Of a stretch of 64,000 bases of DNA, positions 27,001 to 36,986 are shown piece by piece. Each line of letters starts with the position of its first letter. The first letter of the stretch is position 1. The DNA comes from Macrocystis pyrifera (Eukaryota; Sar; Phaeophyceae; Laminariales; Laminariaceae). The position numbers were made by a program, and so were the translations under genes. The stretch lies in the NCBI GenBank assembly GCA_031763025.1, contig JASSKH010000037.1:372001-436000 (forward strand). The letters are read 5' to 3'. Under the pieces are notes generated by a model. The model searched no databases and was not told the origin of the DNA. It saw only the letters and a program-made list of their open reading frames with translations.

Positions 27001-28924
27001 ATTGTTCGACGCTAGACCTTTCGACATGATCGTATTGACAAGGGGAAGACGTCCGTGACCCCCTATTTTGTTCTGCGAGCCGTACAAGGCTGCCATGAGA
27101 AACGCCTGCCAAAGTTCTGGAACAATGTATCGAGCTCTTTGGAAACCTTTTGCGGGATTCTGCTTTCACGGTAAACCTTTTTTTACGCCCTGGATTAAAG
27201 AATGGTTGGAAAACGGAACTTGGCAGGGTTGTTGTTCAGGGTCATACAAAAAACTCTGGGTAGGCCTTTTTTTGTTATTAATAGTTACTTTTTCCGTGCC
27301 TAATTTTGGGTCAAAATTGGCGAATATATACTTTTTTTAAATGTAGAAAGGTTCCTGGAGCCAAAAAAGAAGGCCAGCAGTTGTGTGTTTTTTCCTATGG
27401 CCATGAAGAGCAACACTGCCAATCAGGGCGCAAAATTTTGAAGGCGAAAAGTTCAGGCTTTCGCTGGAACCAGCTCGTAGTTGTTTTGCCCAACTTTTGA
27501 AAAACGTTTGTGTTTACATCGTGCATTTTTTTTAACTCGTTCTCAAAACTCTTTTTTTTTTTTCACATTTTTTTGCGCCGAACCGTTTGATTATGCTTTA
27601 CCAAGCCAATTCAACTTTTGTTCTATATTGTGTACACCTCGTATGCACGCCACTAATCTTTCGTTTTGTTCGCCGACCAACTCCTATTTTTTCACGATAC
27701 CTAAGAGGAAGTACCACTTTCAAGCTTGGTGTACCCAGAGAAAGCAACATAACACATGTGTAGTTTGATGTTTTCAACCGTCTACGAATCGTGCACGCAC
27801 ACATGAAAGAGATCATCTACAGATCGTGTACATACCATTCCCACGGCATGATCTAGATACTTGAGGACAGATCGATAGATAGATTCCTGATGTTTATCAT
27901 CTGCATGATGTAGATCATTTGCGGGGTGGGAGTCGTGTGATCTACGAGTTTAGGGTGTTGACCATGCTTCCTGGTTTGGATCTGTGCTTGAACAGATCCT
28001 GAACAGCATTTCATGACGGCAGTCCATGATCAAGGCCATGATCTGTCTGTCCTGTCTAATCTGTCTAGTCTGTATGATCGTGTGATCTGTATCGTCTATC
28101 ATCTATCATCTGTGAAGTAGTATGAGCACGCCGCAGTGTATGCTAACAGGACCATGTTGCGGCCGTGCAATACGTAGTTTTGCTTCGCTACACCAAACAG
28201 TATTGGAAACGGCCAATCAAAATCATGCTCCAACCAAGCGTGGCCTATCACGTTGTCACGGTCTTTTTTCTTTTTTTCGTCACGTTTTTTTTTTTTCTTT
28301 AGCCAGTAGGATATCCTCCGTTTAAGTATTGACATCACATTGAAAACGTTGCTTATGTTACCGGTCAAGGCGGTCAGTCCCAAAGGGAGAGCGACCCTCA
28401 TTTCTTTTTTACTGCCGTAACTCAAACCTTCAAAATATGTTTTCACCCCCCGATCGCCTACCGCCTGCTCTCTGCCTGCCCTACAGGGAGAGTGGCTAGC
28501 TTTCTCCTCAAAGGCGGAGGAGGCAGGTTTCTGGGACGTCGGCGCGTCCGTGGCTGTCGGGGTCAACGGGAGTTCCATCAGCTATCGCCTTCTCGTGAAC
28601 GCCACCAACTGCTCCTCCGCCGAGACCGACGGCTACGACGGCCTGGGCAGCGTGGGGATCGACCTTCTCAACGGACCCGTGTACTACGAGTACACCGGCT
28701 CCTGGGAGGCCTTCGAGATGGCGATGAGGGAGGAGGTGTGGGTCCCGCAGGGGGAGCACCGGGTCCTGTTCTGCGCTGATTCCGGGTTGTTCAACTTGAA
28801 CTACTTGAGGTTTTGGACTCCGACGCCCACACCGGCGCCGACGCCGGTGCCCTCGCCTGCTCCCACCGCGGCCCCCCAAGTGCCGAGCGACGAAGGCAGC
28901 GACACCAAGTGGATTTACATCCCG
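6539..28924 (+). CDS. GH16 beta-glucanase (laminarinase-like) with two CBM6-like modules, 11 exons
   Basis: Exons: 6539-6720, 7018-7105, 12778-12963, 15107-15261, 18467-18655, 19858-19992, 20894-21038, 21287-21520, 21865-22002, 23110-23238, 28487-28924. All phases agree and give 673 residues. Residues 1-30 look like a signal peptide (RRR then a Leu-rich core); a second Met at 6566 is an equally good start. GH16 domain is about 33-266: WEDEFDG, LCGWGN, YTSSRI, GRIEARI, AAFWMLP and the beta-bulge catalytic motif EIDIME (E147 nucleophile, E152 acid/base by family knowledge), ending in VDYVRVY. CBM6-like modules follow at about 290-438 (EAEAFDVGG) and 470-637 (EAEFYDLGG, GEWLAF). Then comes a Thr/Pro linker (638-657) and KWIYIP, where a membrane segment would be expected. 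Family role: hydrolysis of beta-1,3(1,4)-glucans outside the cell. The intron after exon 3 uses a GC donor. The last splice donor (CCG/GTGAGT) means at least one more exon exists; I did not find it with certainty. Confidence 0.88.
7776..7860. mobile_element. Second palindromic element (family B) in GH16 intron 2
   Basis: Inverted arms CGCAGCCCCGTTTTGGGGAC and the complement ending CTGCAGTTCTAAAA, with CTTGGATTTTGAG in the loop. This is the family B layout. Confidence 0.7.
7865..7969. mobile_element. 105-bp palindromic TA element (family A) in GH16 intron 2
   Basis: Full-length copy with TA flanks, opposite orientation of the central segment compared with 3110-3214. It lies 5 bp after a family B palindromic element. 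Confidence 0.85.
9110..9480. other. GC-rich island within GH16 intron 2, origin unknown
   Basis: About 370 bp is clearly richer in G+C than its surroundings and has open frames on both strands without a recognisable domain. It may be a gene or transposon fragment; nothing in it identifies a source. Confidence 0.4.
9856..10620. mobile_element. Non-autonomous hAT-like MITE, 765 bp, in GH16 intron 2
   Basis: The ends are inverted repeats: CAGGGTGTGTCTAAACAGAA at the left and, read inward from the right, AGGGTGTGTCTCAACAGAA. Next to both are GAAATCGAAAATCGA-type runs. The flanks CACGCTCT (9848-9855) and CAGGCTCT (10621-10628) form an 8-bp target duplication with one mismatch. CAGGG termini and 8-bp duplications are typical of hAT elements. 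No transposase is present inside. Confidence 0.72.
11127..11228. mobile_element. 105-bp palindromic TA element (family A) in GH16 intron 2
   Basis: Slightly diverged arms (TGGGGGGGGCATAG...CCCCCGTAG) with TA flanks and the usual GACAATATTTGGTCC centre. Confidence 0.8.
11525..11822 (+). mobile_element. LINE 3'-UTR fragment in GH16 intron 2
   Basis: This stretch is almost base-for-base the last 300 bp of the 37-39.8 kb LINE, including the pyrimidine block, GGTTTGGTTTTTTCGTTGC, the GAAGAATCAGCACGGACAC block and the terminal (AC)n. It is a strongly 5'-truncated recent insertion. CACTACTA occurs near both ends, a possible but unproven target duplication. Confidence 0.8.
13845..13905. mobile_element. 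Family B palindromic element, left part only, in GH16 intron 3
   Basis: Contains GCAGTCCCCTTTTGGAGACG and the ACTTGGAATTTGAGTA loop, with no matching right arm. Confidence 0.5.
14045..14215. repeat. GATC-rich dispersed repeat, diverged copy
   Basis: Shares GGCCGGATGGGATCTATC, GTATGATCTGTATGA and GCATGTTGTATTTCGGGTGG with the copies near 51 and 55 kb. Confidence 0.45.
14421..14516. mobile_element. Family B palindromic element, best copy, in GH16 intron 3
   Basis: Outer AACCC/GGGTTAA, then GTACCGCAGTCCCGTTTTGG and its complement, around the loop ACTTGGAATTAGACTGG. It would fold into a long hairpin. Confidence 0.78.
14578..14637. repeat. (CAT/CAC)n trinucleotide repeat in GH16 intron 3
   Basis: Runs of ATCATCACC units; encodes poly-His in one frame by chance. 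Confidence 0.85.
15715..16060. repeat. GATC-rich dispersed repeat, reverse orientation to the 51-kb copy, with (TCTA)n
   Basis: GTTGTGAGAGGTTG, GGGAAACATGTGCTACGTAG and CCCACCCGGCAGCATA match the complement of 51105-51250 in the same order. The left part is a tandem duplication of GATGATGATCTACTCGTAT. Confidence 0.6.
16265..16384 (+). mobile_element. SINE-like 3' body, second family, in GH16 intron 4
   Basis: It shares GTCGATGAGTGGAGAAAATGC and the end CGCGATAAAAACAAAGGCACGT (in part) with 41141-41346. The tRNA-like head is not recognisable. Confidence 0.5.
17540..17900. repeat. Decayed family B-like palindromic sequences in GH16 intron 4
   Basis: Pieces such as TTTGTCCCCGAAACGC, ACGGGACCGTGGTTCTTAAG and AAAACGGGACTGACAGCAG followed by TCCTAAAAGTG recall family B arms but cannot be paired end to end. 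Confidence 0.35.
17931..18026. repeat. Poly-G tract, about 95 bp, in GH16 intron 4
   Basis: Essentially unbroken G with a single T. Length in the assembly may not be exact. Confidence 0.9.
18943..18976. repeat. (GGGAT)n repeat in GH16 intron 5
   Basis: GGGATGGGATGGGATGGGAT with variants at both ends. Confidence 0.85.
24814..24942. mobile_element. Palindromic TA element (family A), enlarged to 129 bp, in GH16 intron 10
   Basis: Same arms and centre but with small insertions in both arms. It is preceded by a 31-bp tandem duplication, CTTATATCGCAAACTATT, at 24761 and 24792. Confidence 0.75.
26528..26610. mobile_element. Family B palindromic element in GH16 intron 10
   Basis: AACCCTTTTACTTGGGGGAC at the left and GCGGGACTGCGGTACTAAAA at the right, with outer AACCC/GGGTTAA. 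Confidence 0.65.
27785..28120. repeat. GATC-rich dispersed repeat in GH16 intron 10
   Basis: Repeated GATC-containing words (CATGATCTAGATAC, CTGTATGATCGTGTGATCTG), GCTTCCTGGTTTGGATCTGT and CATGACGGCAGT match the family. Confidence 0.5.
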
Positions 28925-29483
28925 GTGAGTCAGTCTTGTATCGTGTAAGTATTGTGTGTAAGTTGGTTTGGTGGTTTTTGTTTTGTCTTTGTTTGCCATT
29001 GGGAGATGTTTGCGCCGCACTTTCGGCAGGTGAAACCGCCAAGACGTGCTGATGTCTACCGATGTTTGACCGAAGCCCGACTTGTGTCCTCTTTTTTTTT
29101 TTTTCTTTTTATTCGTCTCTCCTCACACACCCGAACGGAGGTACATGTACTTATTATAGGATAGTCACGACCACGTATCGTGGGCGATATTTTACAAGCA
29201 CACCGGATATGCACCAACACACGCCTCTTTACATCTTACAAAAGCAATGGAATATTCTCGAAATTTTCCCTCTTCTCTAATAATCCTCTCCGCGACGTTT
29301 TTTTTATTTAGTTGTTATAAATACGTCAGCTGTGGAGTCCAACCGATTGAGTGGTTGATGCTCAACTTTGCGAGCTGCGTGAATTGTACGTATGTTTGCG
29401 TGTACGTATTGTTTGTCAGTGGTGAGCAGAGTGCACCGTTCTCAGCTTGGTAAATTGGGCGGCAACGACAGTACCGCAACACT

Positions 29484-29725
<242 letters not shown>

Positions 29726-29727
29726 AG

Positions 29728-30902
29728 CCTTCGGCTCAGACGAAAACCCTCCCACGGACGTCAACGCCGACGGTGGGTCTTCCCAGCCGGTGCACCAGAT
29801 GTCAGCCAGAGATGCGACCCCGGAGTGGGGGGATGTGGGGAGCACCGGCGTTGTGGGCGAGTTTGAGGGGGGGGGCGGTAATGATCTCGGGAAGGCGTCG
29901 AAGGCGCGGGTTCTGCCACTTCCAGCAAAGTTTTTGCTCGGTAAGGGATTCTCGCACCAATCTCTCGAAAACGGGAACAGGACCGGAAACGGAACTGAAA
30001 ATGGGGACCGAAAGGAACGAGGAAGCAGAAGAAGAAATGGAAACGGGAGCGGGAATGAAAACGGGAACGGAAATGAAAACGGGAACGGGAGCGGAAGCGG
30101 GGCTGGAACGGGAAACGGAATCAGAAACGAGGACGGAAGCGGGCAGGGAAACTTATTCGGAAATGGGAACAACTTAAGCGGAAATGCGGAGGAAATCAGA
30201 CACGCGAGCTTGATTGGAAACGGGGTCGTGAACGGAGTGCCCCACGGAATCGGGAGCGGTGGCTTGTCTCGAGGGACGCTCTCCAGGAAATCCTCAATGA
30301 ACCGGCAGGGGCTGGGGGAAGGGTCCATGTTGCATGCATCGACTTCATCCGCGAGGCCGACGGTGAGCCCCGTCGAGAGCTTGTTGGGGGTCCCCTCGAG
30401 CAACTTAGGAGCCCTCCTGAAGACCCCGAGGGCGAAATCTGGGCTGGAGGTGGCGAACGGTGGGTCGCTGTGGGATCGGTCGACAATGTCGCCCATCCAG
30501 CCGCAGCCTACGACGCCCACGACCACCGCGCCGCTGTCTGGAATGCGGCGTGACCAGTTCGAAGACGCCCTAGTGAGAGCGTTGGATAGCAAGTGGGAGA
30601 ATAGTAATTTTACCCTCGATGGCAATAGTAACCATGCTAACCAGGTTCGCGGGCGCGCGGTATCTCGGGCGCAGTCCTTTTCTGAAGGCGGGGGGGGGGG
30701 GGGGTCGAGACCGAACGCGATGCTCGCCGCCGGTCGATGCTGGACGTGTGTGTGTACTTTTGAGAACACCGTTGGGCAGACCGCGTGTCTAGGATGCGGG
30801 CGTATAGCTCCTATTCAAAAACCAAAGACTCCGCTGTTGAGTCGAAATAGGATGCCCCCGCATCGAATGCAGTCGTGGATCCCTCCCCCGATGGATGTAT
30901 GA
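29728..30902 (+). CDS. Asn/Gly-rich open frame ending in a RanBP2/NZF-like zinc finger; possible terminal exon of the GH16 gene
   Basis: A frame opens right after a C-tract/CAG splice-acceptor-like site (29726-29727) and runs about 390 codons to TGA at 30900. The first part is acidic. Residues near 30000-30200 form a degenerate NGNGSGNENG repeat. The middle is Ser/Pro-rich. At 30738-30804 lies CWTCVCTFEN followed by six residues and CLGC, which matches the Trp-Cys...Cys-x3-Asn-x6-Cys-x2-Cys layout of RanBP2/NZF fingers, except that the first cysteine pair after Trp is C-x-C instead of C-x2-C. The acceptor is phase 1, whereas GH16 exon 11 ends in phase 0, so if it is the GH16 tail, an intermediate exon (perhaps the membrane segment) is missing from my model. 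It could instead be an independent gene with an upstream start hidden by the C tract. The opposite-strand 484-residue frame is its shadow. Confidence 0.5.
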
Positions 30903-33799
30903 TATGACGCGCAGCGCGGCGGCGGCGTTGTGCGGCTTATTGGCGTTGCGGCTTTTTGGCGTGGCGGCGGCAGCGGCGGCGGCGGCGTCTCTCGCCTCGA
31001 TGGCTGCTTGGCCTCGTTTCGTTTCGTCTACGAGTAGTGCCGTTTCGTTTTCCGCCGCATGGGCTTTTTAGGCCCTTCGCGGGCGGTAGAGGGGTCAGAG
31101 GCGCGGTGCGGCTTAACTTGCCTCCGCCGGTTTTGTGGTTTATTACTCCGTGGCGTTTTTCGAAAAGATAGGTAACATAGCTACAGTAGGTAAGGTAGAC
31201 AGGTATCTTGTACTTGTTTTTTTTTTTTTTTCTTTCGCGGGACAACTATTACTATTATGAGCAAAACAACTGGTCTATTCGAGCCAACTATCCCGTGCGG
31301 GGCGACTAGTACACACGGAATAACTAATGCGTGCGGCACAATAAGTCCGTTCGGGTGAACTGGTTGATGCCCCGCCTCGAATATTAAATTATTGCGCTTG
31401 TCATCGAACGCCGTTCCGGTCTAGTCTATAGTCTATATTGATAGTGATATATCGGCGCCTCTCTCGGCGGCGCGGTGGAGGGCGTCATGAGGGATAGACG
31501 ACCTTCCGTATAGTTTTTTCTTCCTTGTTTTTCGTCTCTTGTCTCGAGTGTATATGATACGTTCTTTGTTTTTCGTCAAAGCTTGGTATGTACGCAGGGT
31601 TGCAGCACGGATCAGGTTGCGGGAACCGCCCTCGGCTTGTTCTGATTATGGTAATTTAGCTGCGTGGCTGATTGTTGCAGTGGCTCCCCCCCACCTCCCC
31701 CCACGCCACACAGACCACAGCAGATTGGATTTTGTCGAGGTGGTGTCGATAAATAGTTTTCGTTTGTGGTGTGGACAGATGTTGCTGTCCGGTCGGCGAA
31801 AAAAAACAGTCCCCTTGGTGGGGTTTGCACGCGTAAATGTCTTTGTGGGTAGGGGGGGGGGGGGGGAGATAGTCGCGCCCGATGAACGCCGGAGATGTAT
31901 GTGTATGGTGGCATCTACGTGGCCTAATTGCAGGCCAAAGGTGTGCAGACGCGCGACTGGCGTCGACCCGGGTAGTCCTACACAGTTGGCAGGGACCTCC
32001 TACCCTTGCACAATATGGGCGTGAAAAATTTATGATGGAGACATTCAACACTGCAGCACACACCACTAAGCCTGCCGAACTGAGAGGTTGTTGATGGGTT
32101 TTTGCGGCGTTTTTTAATGTCTCCACAAGCGGATTTATTTACGCTCACATTGGCGTCCCGGTCGCCTGTGTGTGTGTCGTCTCAAAGGCGACCCCGAGCC
32201 CCCCTCGTTTTTTTTTGTGGCAGGGAAACGTGTTGCTCCGCTACACCTGCATGCATGCATGTATGTGTGGGTGCAGGGGGGGTGAGTTGGGTTGCAGGGA
32301 GCAAGGTGGATGCTTGAGAAGAGACCTAACATGCATGCATGCATAGATGCAGGGAAATTAGGCCGGATGCTTCCGAAGAGACCGGTGGTGGATGATGGCT
32401 GCTATTGGCTGCATTTTTAATCTCCCCAAGCACGAAGAGACGATGGTTGTTGGCGGTTGTCGTTCCCTGTGTTTTTTATGCCGTGCTTGCGTGAATCAAA
32501 CAGGGAGGTGGATGAAGCTGCACATGCAGAGTACGTACGTATAAAGCTCTAGAGGTCTAGTCTTACAGGGTTGGCGCTTAGGGGGAAGGAAGCTGCCTGC
32601 CTGCCTTGTTTGTCCTCTGGGGGGAACGGCTTAGGGTTATAGGTTTTGTTTTAGTTTCGTCGGGGCTGGTTTCGGTATGGTGGTTCTGGGCTGGTTTTTG
32701 TTTAGGCTTGGTTCGCTTACTTCTACTTTGCAATATTTACTATGCAGCTTTCAATTTTTGATCGCGCGAGCACCTCCTTCTGCGCTTGACCGGCAAAGCT
32801 TGGCTTCGCGAGGGCCTCTTCTGGGTACCCTCAGGAAACACGATTGGAACTCTTGCTTGCTGCCATGGTATGGTCTCGACAGTAGCGACGGTTGTTCTGT
32901 TGCTTGTTTGCACCGGCGTCGAGGCAAAAAAAAACAACACAACCAGTGATACACCAGGGCGTCCGGCCTGTAGGCTGTGACACACCAGTGTATACGGGTA
33001 CCCGGCTCGTTCATGGTTAAGAGTTGTGTGCTGCTCCCAAGAGAGGAGAAGCGGCATTAGTGAAGAGGTCGGTGGGTTTTTTTTTTTTTCGGCGATGCCA
33101 CTTTTTTTCTACTTGTCTGTGCTCTCGATGGGAATGGGGGCGAGAGGGGGCGTTGGCTCGAGATCGAGCCGCCATCGGGAAGGTTTTGCGAGTCCGACGT
33201 TGGCGCCGATCTCGCTTTTTTCTTAGCTTCGTGAAAGCGCGTTGGCCCAACAGTGCTTGGATGATTTGGGGCATTCTATGTCTGATGGTGACGCCGTTGT
33301 TTTATTTTTCTTCTTTTCCGTTATTAATCCTTCTTTTCCCCCTCCTGCTTTGCCCTTTTTTTTTGCCGCCTCCTGTGAGCATGGGCGGCGCGGAGCGTGG
33401 CCCTTTAGGTCTATGCCCTTGGCTTATTACCCTTTTCTCTGGTGTGCTCGTGTCTTTCCGTTTCTCGAGCTCTTTTGCTCTTTTATTTTATTTGTTCTAG
33501 TTTTCTTTGTAAGTTTTTTTTTTTTTTGGAGGGGCACAAACGCTTTTCTTCATAGTTTGTTTTGGAAAGCGCGAGAGCGATGGCATTTCCGTACTGATAG
33601 TCCTATCTACTCTTATCATACCGTGTTTTTTTTTTGTCTTCCCTCGAACTGTACAGTAGTAGTCCGAGAGAAAGGCCTCTCTCGCATCCCGCGTGTCACC
33701 TTGACTGATTGATGCGTGCTCGGTCTATCGCGGGCAAGCGTACCAGGCGTGCTTTTGGTATATTGGTATAGCTTATGGGAGTATTTCAAGGGTGTGTTG

Positions 33800-34080
33800 A
33801 TTGGCGTATATACTCAGCGGGTACCCGGGTATATACCCGAGTATATTTGGTCAAGGGTATATATACTCTGGGGGTACGCCGGTATCTACCCGAGTATGAC
33901 CCAACACCACCAGATTTTGGTACCCAAGCACCCCCGAGTATATCCCCTACCTCACACACCCCTGGAGTATACCCGAGTAGGTTTAGTGAAACAGGGTATA
34001 TACTCTGGGTATCATAACCGGGTACCTACCGGAGTGTGACTCAACACAACCAGCTTTGATACGCAAGCACCCCCGGCTAA
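33800..34080. repeat. About 139-bp tandem duplication rich in GGTATATACC-type palindromes
   Basis: AGTATGACCCAACACCACCA and CAAGCACCCCCG at 33891-33935 recur as AGTGTGACTCAACACAACCA and CAAGCACCCCCG at 34032-34076. Each unit carries several GTATATAC/GGGTACCC-like palindromes. Confidence 0.6.
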
Positions 34081-34564
34081 AGAGCCTAGTAAACACAGCC
34101 CTGAAGTGTTTTAGGGAGTTTGTACGCGCTGAGGGCTGTGTGGGAAAAAAGACGTGCACGGTCCGCAGCGCAGGTTAAGATTAACACTAGAAAAAAAGTG
34201 TGTGTGGGGGGGGCTGTCGGCAGATGATGCCGGGGCAAGGCAGCAGGCAAGTGTACGATACTGGATAGTTGGATGATATGAATTTTCATGTGGCACGGTG
34301 CTAACGCCGTCAGCCTCGGTGTAGGAAGCGTTATATACCTTACATATCTCGGCTACTGCACCTTTAAGGGTCACGGTAGTTTTTAGTTTTATGTTTTCCT
34401 ACCTCTGTTCTCTCGCTCGCTTTTTTTTTTTTGTATGAACACGGGGACAACGGGGGGGGGGGGGGGGGTTGTGGGCACGGTGTGCCCCTCGTAAGAATGC
34501 CGTGGTACCACGTGGAAACCCGGCTACCCCCACTACCGTGCAAGCGAGTTATGAGAAAGGAAGG

Positions 34565-34850
34565 AGGACGTGCAGATTGGTGCAAGTTTGTGCGAATTGA
34601 TGCGAATTGATTACATATGGGTGCAGCATGGTACAAGTTGGCGCAAATTGGCGCAAATTGGTGCAAATTGGTGCAAATTGGTACACAGGTTGATGAAGGT
34701 TTATGCAAGTTGGCGCAAATTGGTGCACATTGATGCGAACTGGTACAAATTGGTGCAGCTTTGGTGCAAAATGGTGCAGCTTGGTGCATATTGGTGCATA
34801 TTGATGCAGGTTGATGCAGATTGGTACTCATTGGTACAAGTTGCCGAGTG
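34565..34850. repeat. About 10-bp minisatellite (TTGGTGCAAA-type)
   Basis: About 27 degenerate units. Open frames on both strands (175 and 122 codons) are repeat-derived, with Cys/His/Asn periodicity on the minus strand, and I do not call them genes. Confidence 0.85.
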
Positions 34851-35594
34851 GCTGGGATGTCAAGCCTTGTGCTCGACACCGTTAACAACACCGACCGAGT
34901 ATTGCTGGACAGGGACTGGGGTGGGTTGGAGATATTAGGAGGCTTGAGGTTTGCTCAGCACCTTTTTTTGCCCGGGTTCTCGAAAAACATGGGCTCGAAG
35001 GAAGCATGAGGCTAGGAAATTAACTCCCAAGTATGTGATACGATACGCTCTCTACATGCAGCAAGCAAAATGAAGTGGGATCTGGTAGCTCGGCTATTGA
35101 TGGCGTGGCTGTGTGTTTTTTTGGTTGCCTGTTGTGTTTTGCGGTGCGCATGTTTGTGTCCGTCGTGTTGAAGGAAAGTAAGTATCGTTTGCTTTGTCCT
35201 CGTATTAGTGTTGCGTATTTTACTGGCTGTAAGTCTTGCTATTTTAGCGCTGCTGCTTGCTGCCGCTCCCGTTTAGGAAGTAAGTGCTGGTACACATACA
35301 CATTATGTGCAGCAGCCGTGGCAAGCGAAGTGAGGTGAGGTGTCATAGGGTACAGTACGTATCAGTACGAGTACAGGTATTCATACTGTATGTTGCTTGT
35401 GGTGAATCTCATAATGCCGTAAGTACGTACTGCTGTACGTAGTCGTCGGGTGTTATTCTGGAAGGGATCATCGCCATATTTTTTGGAAGTTAGACGGTGT
35501 TCAGTTTGTTGATCGATTTGCGCGACGACAGGAGGAGGAAGGGGTGGTGAGTGCTTGGGGTGATTTGGTACCATAGGGTTTGTGCGAGGGGGTA

Positions 35595-35651
35595 AAGAAC
35601 AAGAGGAGGAGGGGGAGGAGGAGGAGGAGGAGGAGGAGGAGGAGGAGGAGG
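35595..35651. repeat. (GGA)n microsatellite
   Basis: GAGGAGGAGG run with minor interruptions at the left. Confidence 0.9.
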
Positions 35652-36424
35652 CGTATTTAGTTGCGGTGTGCTGTGCTTTTTTTTACTAGTAGTGTTGCAT
35701 ATGCAGATCCATTCCAGTTCATGGGTTGAATGAGTTGAAGCGGTAACACTTGCTTACTATGGGTACTGGGTGAAATCGATTTTTCTTGTGGTACCAAGAT
35801 GAAATATTATTTCTGCCGCAGCAAGCCGCACACTGCATCCAATCAAGGAGTACTGTGTGGAGCGCTCTACAGTTCCCTAGGTCAATGCCTAGGGTCTGTT
35901 ACAACCCAATGTCCCAAAGCTTCCGTTTCGTGTAAGAGGCCATGAAGCGGCATACCGGTGTTCTCTTGGGTTCCCTTACAAAAAGTCTCCGAGATCACAC
36001 ACCCCTGTTTCCGAGGCGTAGACAGGGGGGGTCGAACTAAAACTAAAACTACAGTAAGTTGCTGGTCACTTTCGTTGCTGTTCAGATTGGCAGTTTCCTA
36101 CCGAATTCTAGAACCTTGACTCTACCGAATGCTGTAAAACACCCACCGCTACGACCCCGATGGTCATAGACGCACGTATGAAGGTATCACCTAGGGAGCG
36201 GCAGAGCAACGCATATCGTTCACCCTGCTCTACAGTGAGTACACCCGCTCTCCAATCCCCAACTGCTGTTAACAGATGTTGCCAGCAAAACTTACTCGGT
36301 GTTTAGTTTTGCTTTTTTTGTTGTTTGTCCTCCGGCGGATGGTGGGTGGAAACCAAGCTCACGTATTGCAACCCCAGTTATGTTACACAGGAGAAGCGCG
36401 GTCTTAGTAACCGTTCACGCCTCC

Positions 36425-36665
36425 TGCATGTGATCGATTCCCACAGCTCATCATGATAATATTGATCATGATCTGCAGTAGCTATTTCAGGGCAGATAGA
36501 TATAATAGATGTATTCCTGATCTTTGTGATCTGTATGATCTATCAGCTCATGTTACCAGGAAGCCGTATATCCTTCAGGAACGATCTATTTAATAGCACA
36601 ACATTACTGGGTTGGGTCTGTACGATGATGCAGGTCCTGCGCAACCCGTCATAAACGGCAGCTTA
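36425..36665. repeat. GATC-rich dispersed repeat
   Basis: GATCTGTATGATCTATCAGC, TCATGTTACCAGGAAGCC, TGGGTTGGGTCTGTACGATG and CCGTCATAAACGGCAG follow the family order. Confidence 0.5.
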
Positions 36666-36927
36666 GACCGGTTCGACTCCAGAGGATTTTTTTCCGAGAT
36701 GCGAAACAGTCTATTTCTACTATTAATACTGTAACAGTAGCAGTAGCATGTGGTGCGTGCGTGTCGTTCGTATCGTTGCTTGTGCTTCGGGACACTAGAA
36801 TTTCACGTCCCTTAGCCCAGCGCTGCTCCCCCAATTGAGGACTTTAAAGCTGCACCTCGCGTCTCGAGAAAATCTAAAGTGAAATACGAAAGACCACGTG
36901 TATTGCCGGTACGCACTCAACATACAC

Positions 36928-36986
36928 ATGTGAAGGTGTTACCTACCGAGCTATAGGGGTAAAAGATCGATCGATTACCCAGCCCA
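36928..36986 (-). mobile_element. tRNA-derived SINE-like sequence, part 1, split by the LINE
   Basis: On the minus strand it contains a pol III A-box-like TAGCTCGGTAGG preceded by a GTAATCGATCGAT leader. The same leader and box recur uninterrupted at 40012-40097. The missing leader end lies after the LINE at 39803-39827. Confidence 0.55.

Larger units (their letters stand above)
30903..36927. other. Intergenic region, no gene seen
   Basis: It begins with a GCG-rich stretch (30905-31010) just after the zinc-finger frame, possibly its 3' UTR. Further on are T- and G-runs, ATGCATGCATGC words (32245-32345), the two tandem repeats described separately, and low-complexity frames rich in Phe/Leu (33020-33712) with no recognisable domain. 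Confidence 0.45.

Noticed and set aside
28955-29032. Hydrophobic stretch LVWWFLFCLCL as the missing GH16 membrane exon
   Set aside because: It would need an intron of only about 36 bp after exon 11, which is implausibly short.
33024-33712. Phe/Leu-rich frames resembling membrane proteins
   Set aside because: T-run low-complexity DNA; no conserved motif, and several overlapping frames look alike.
34364-34891. 175-codon minus-strand Cys/His/Asn-rich frame
   Set aside because: Generated by the 10-bp minisatellite; the period is visible in the DNA.
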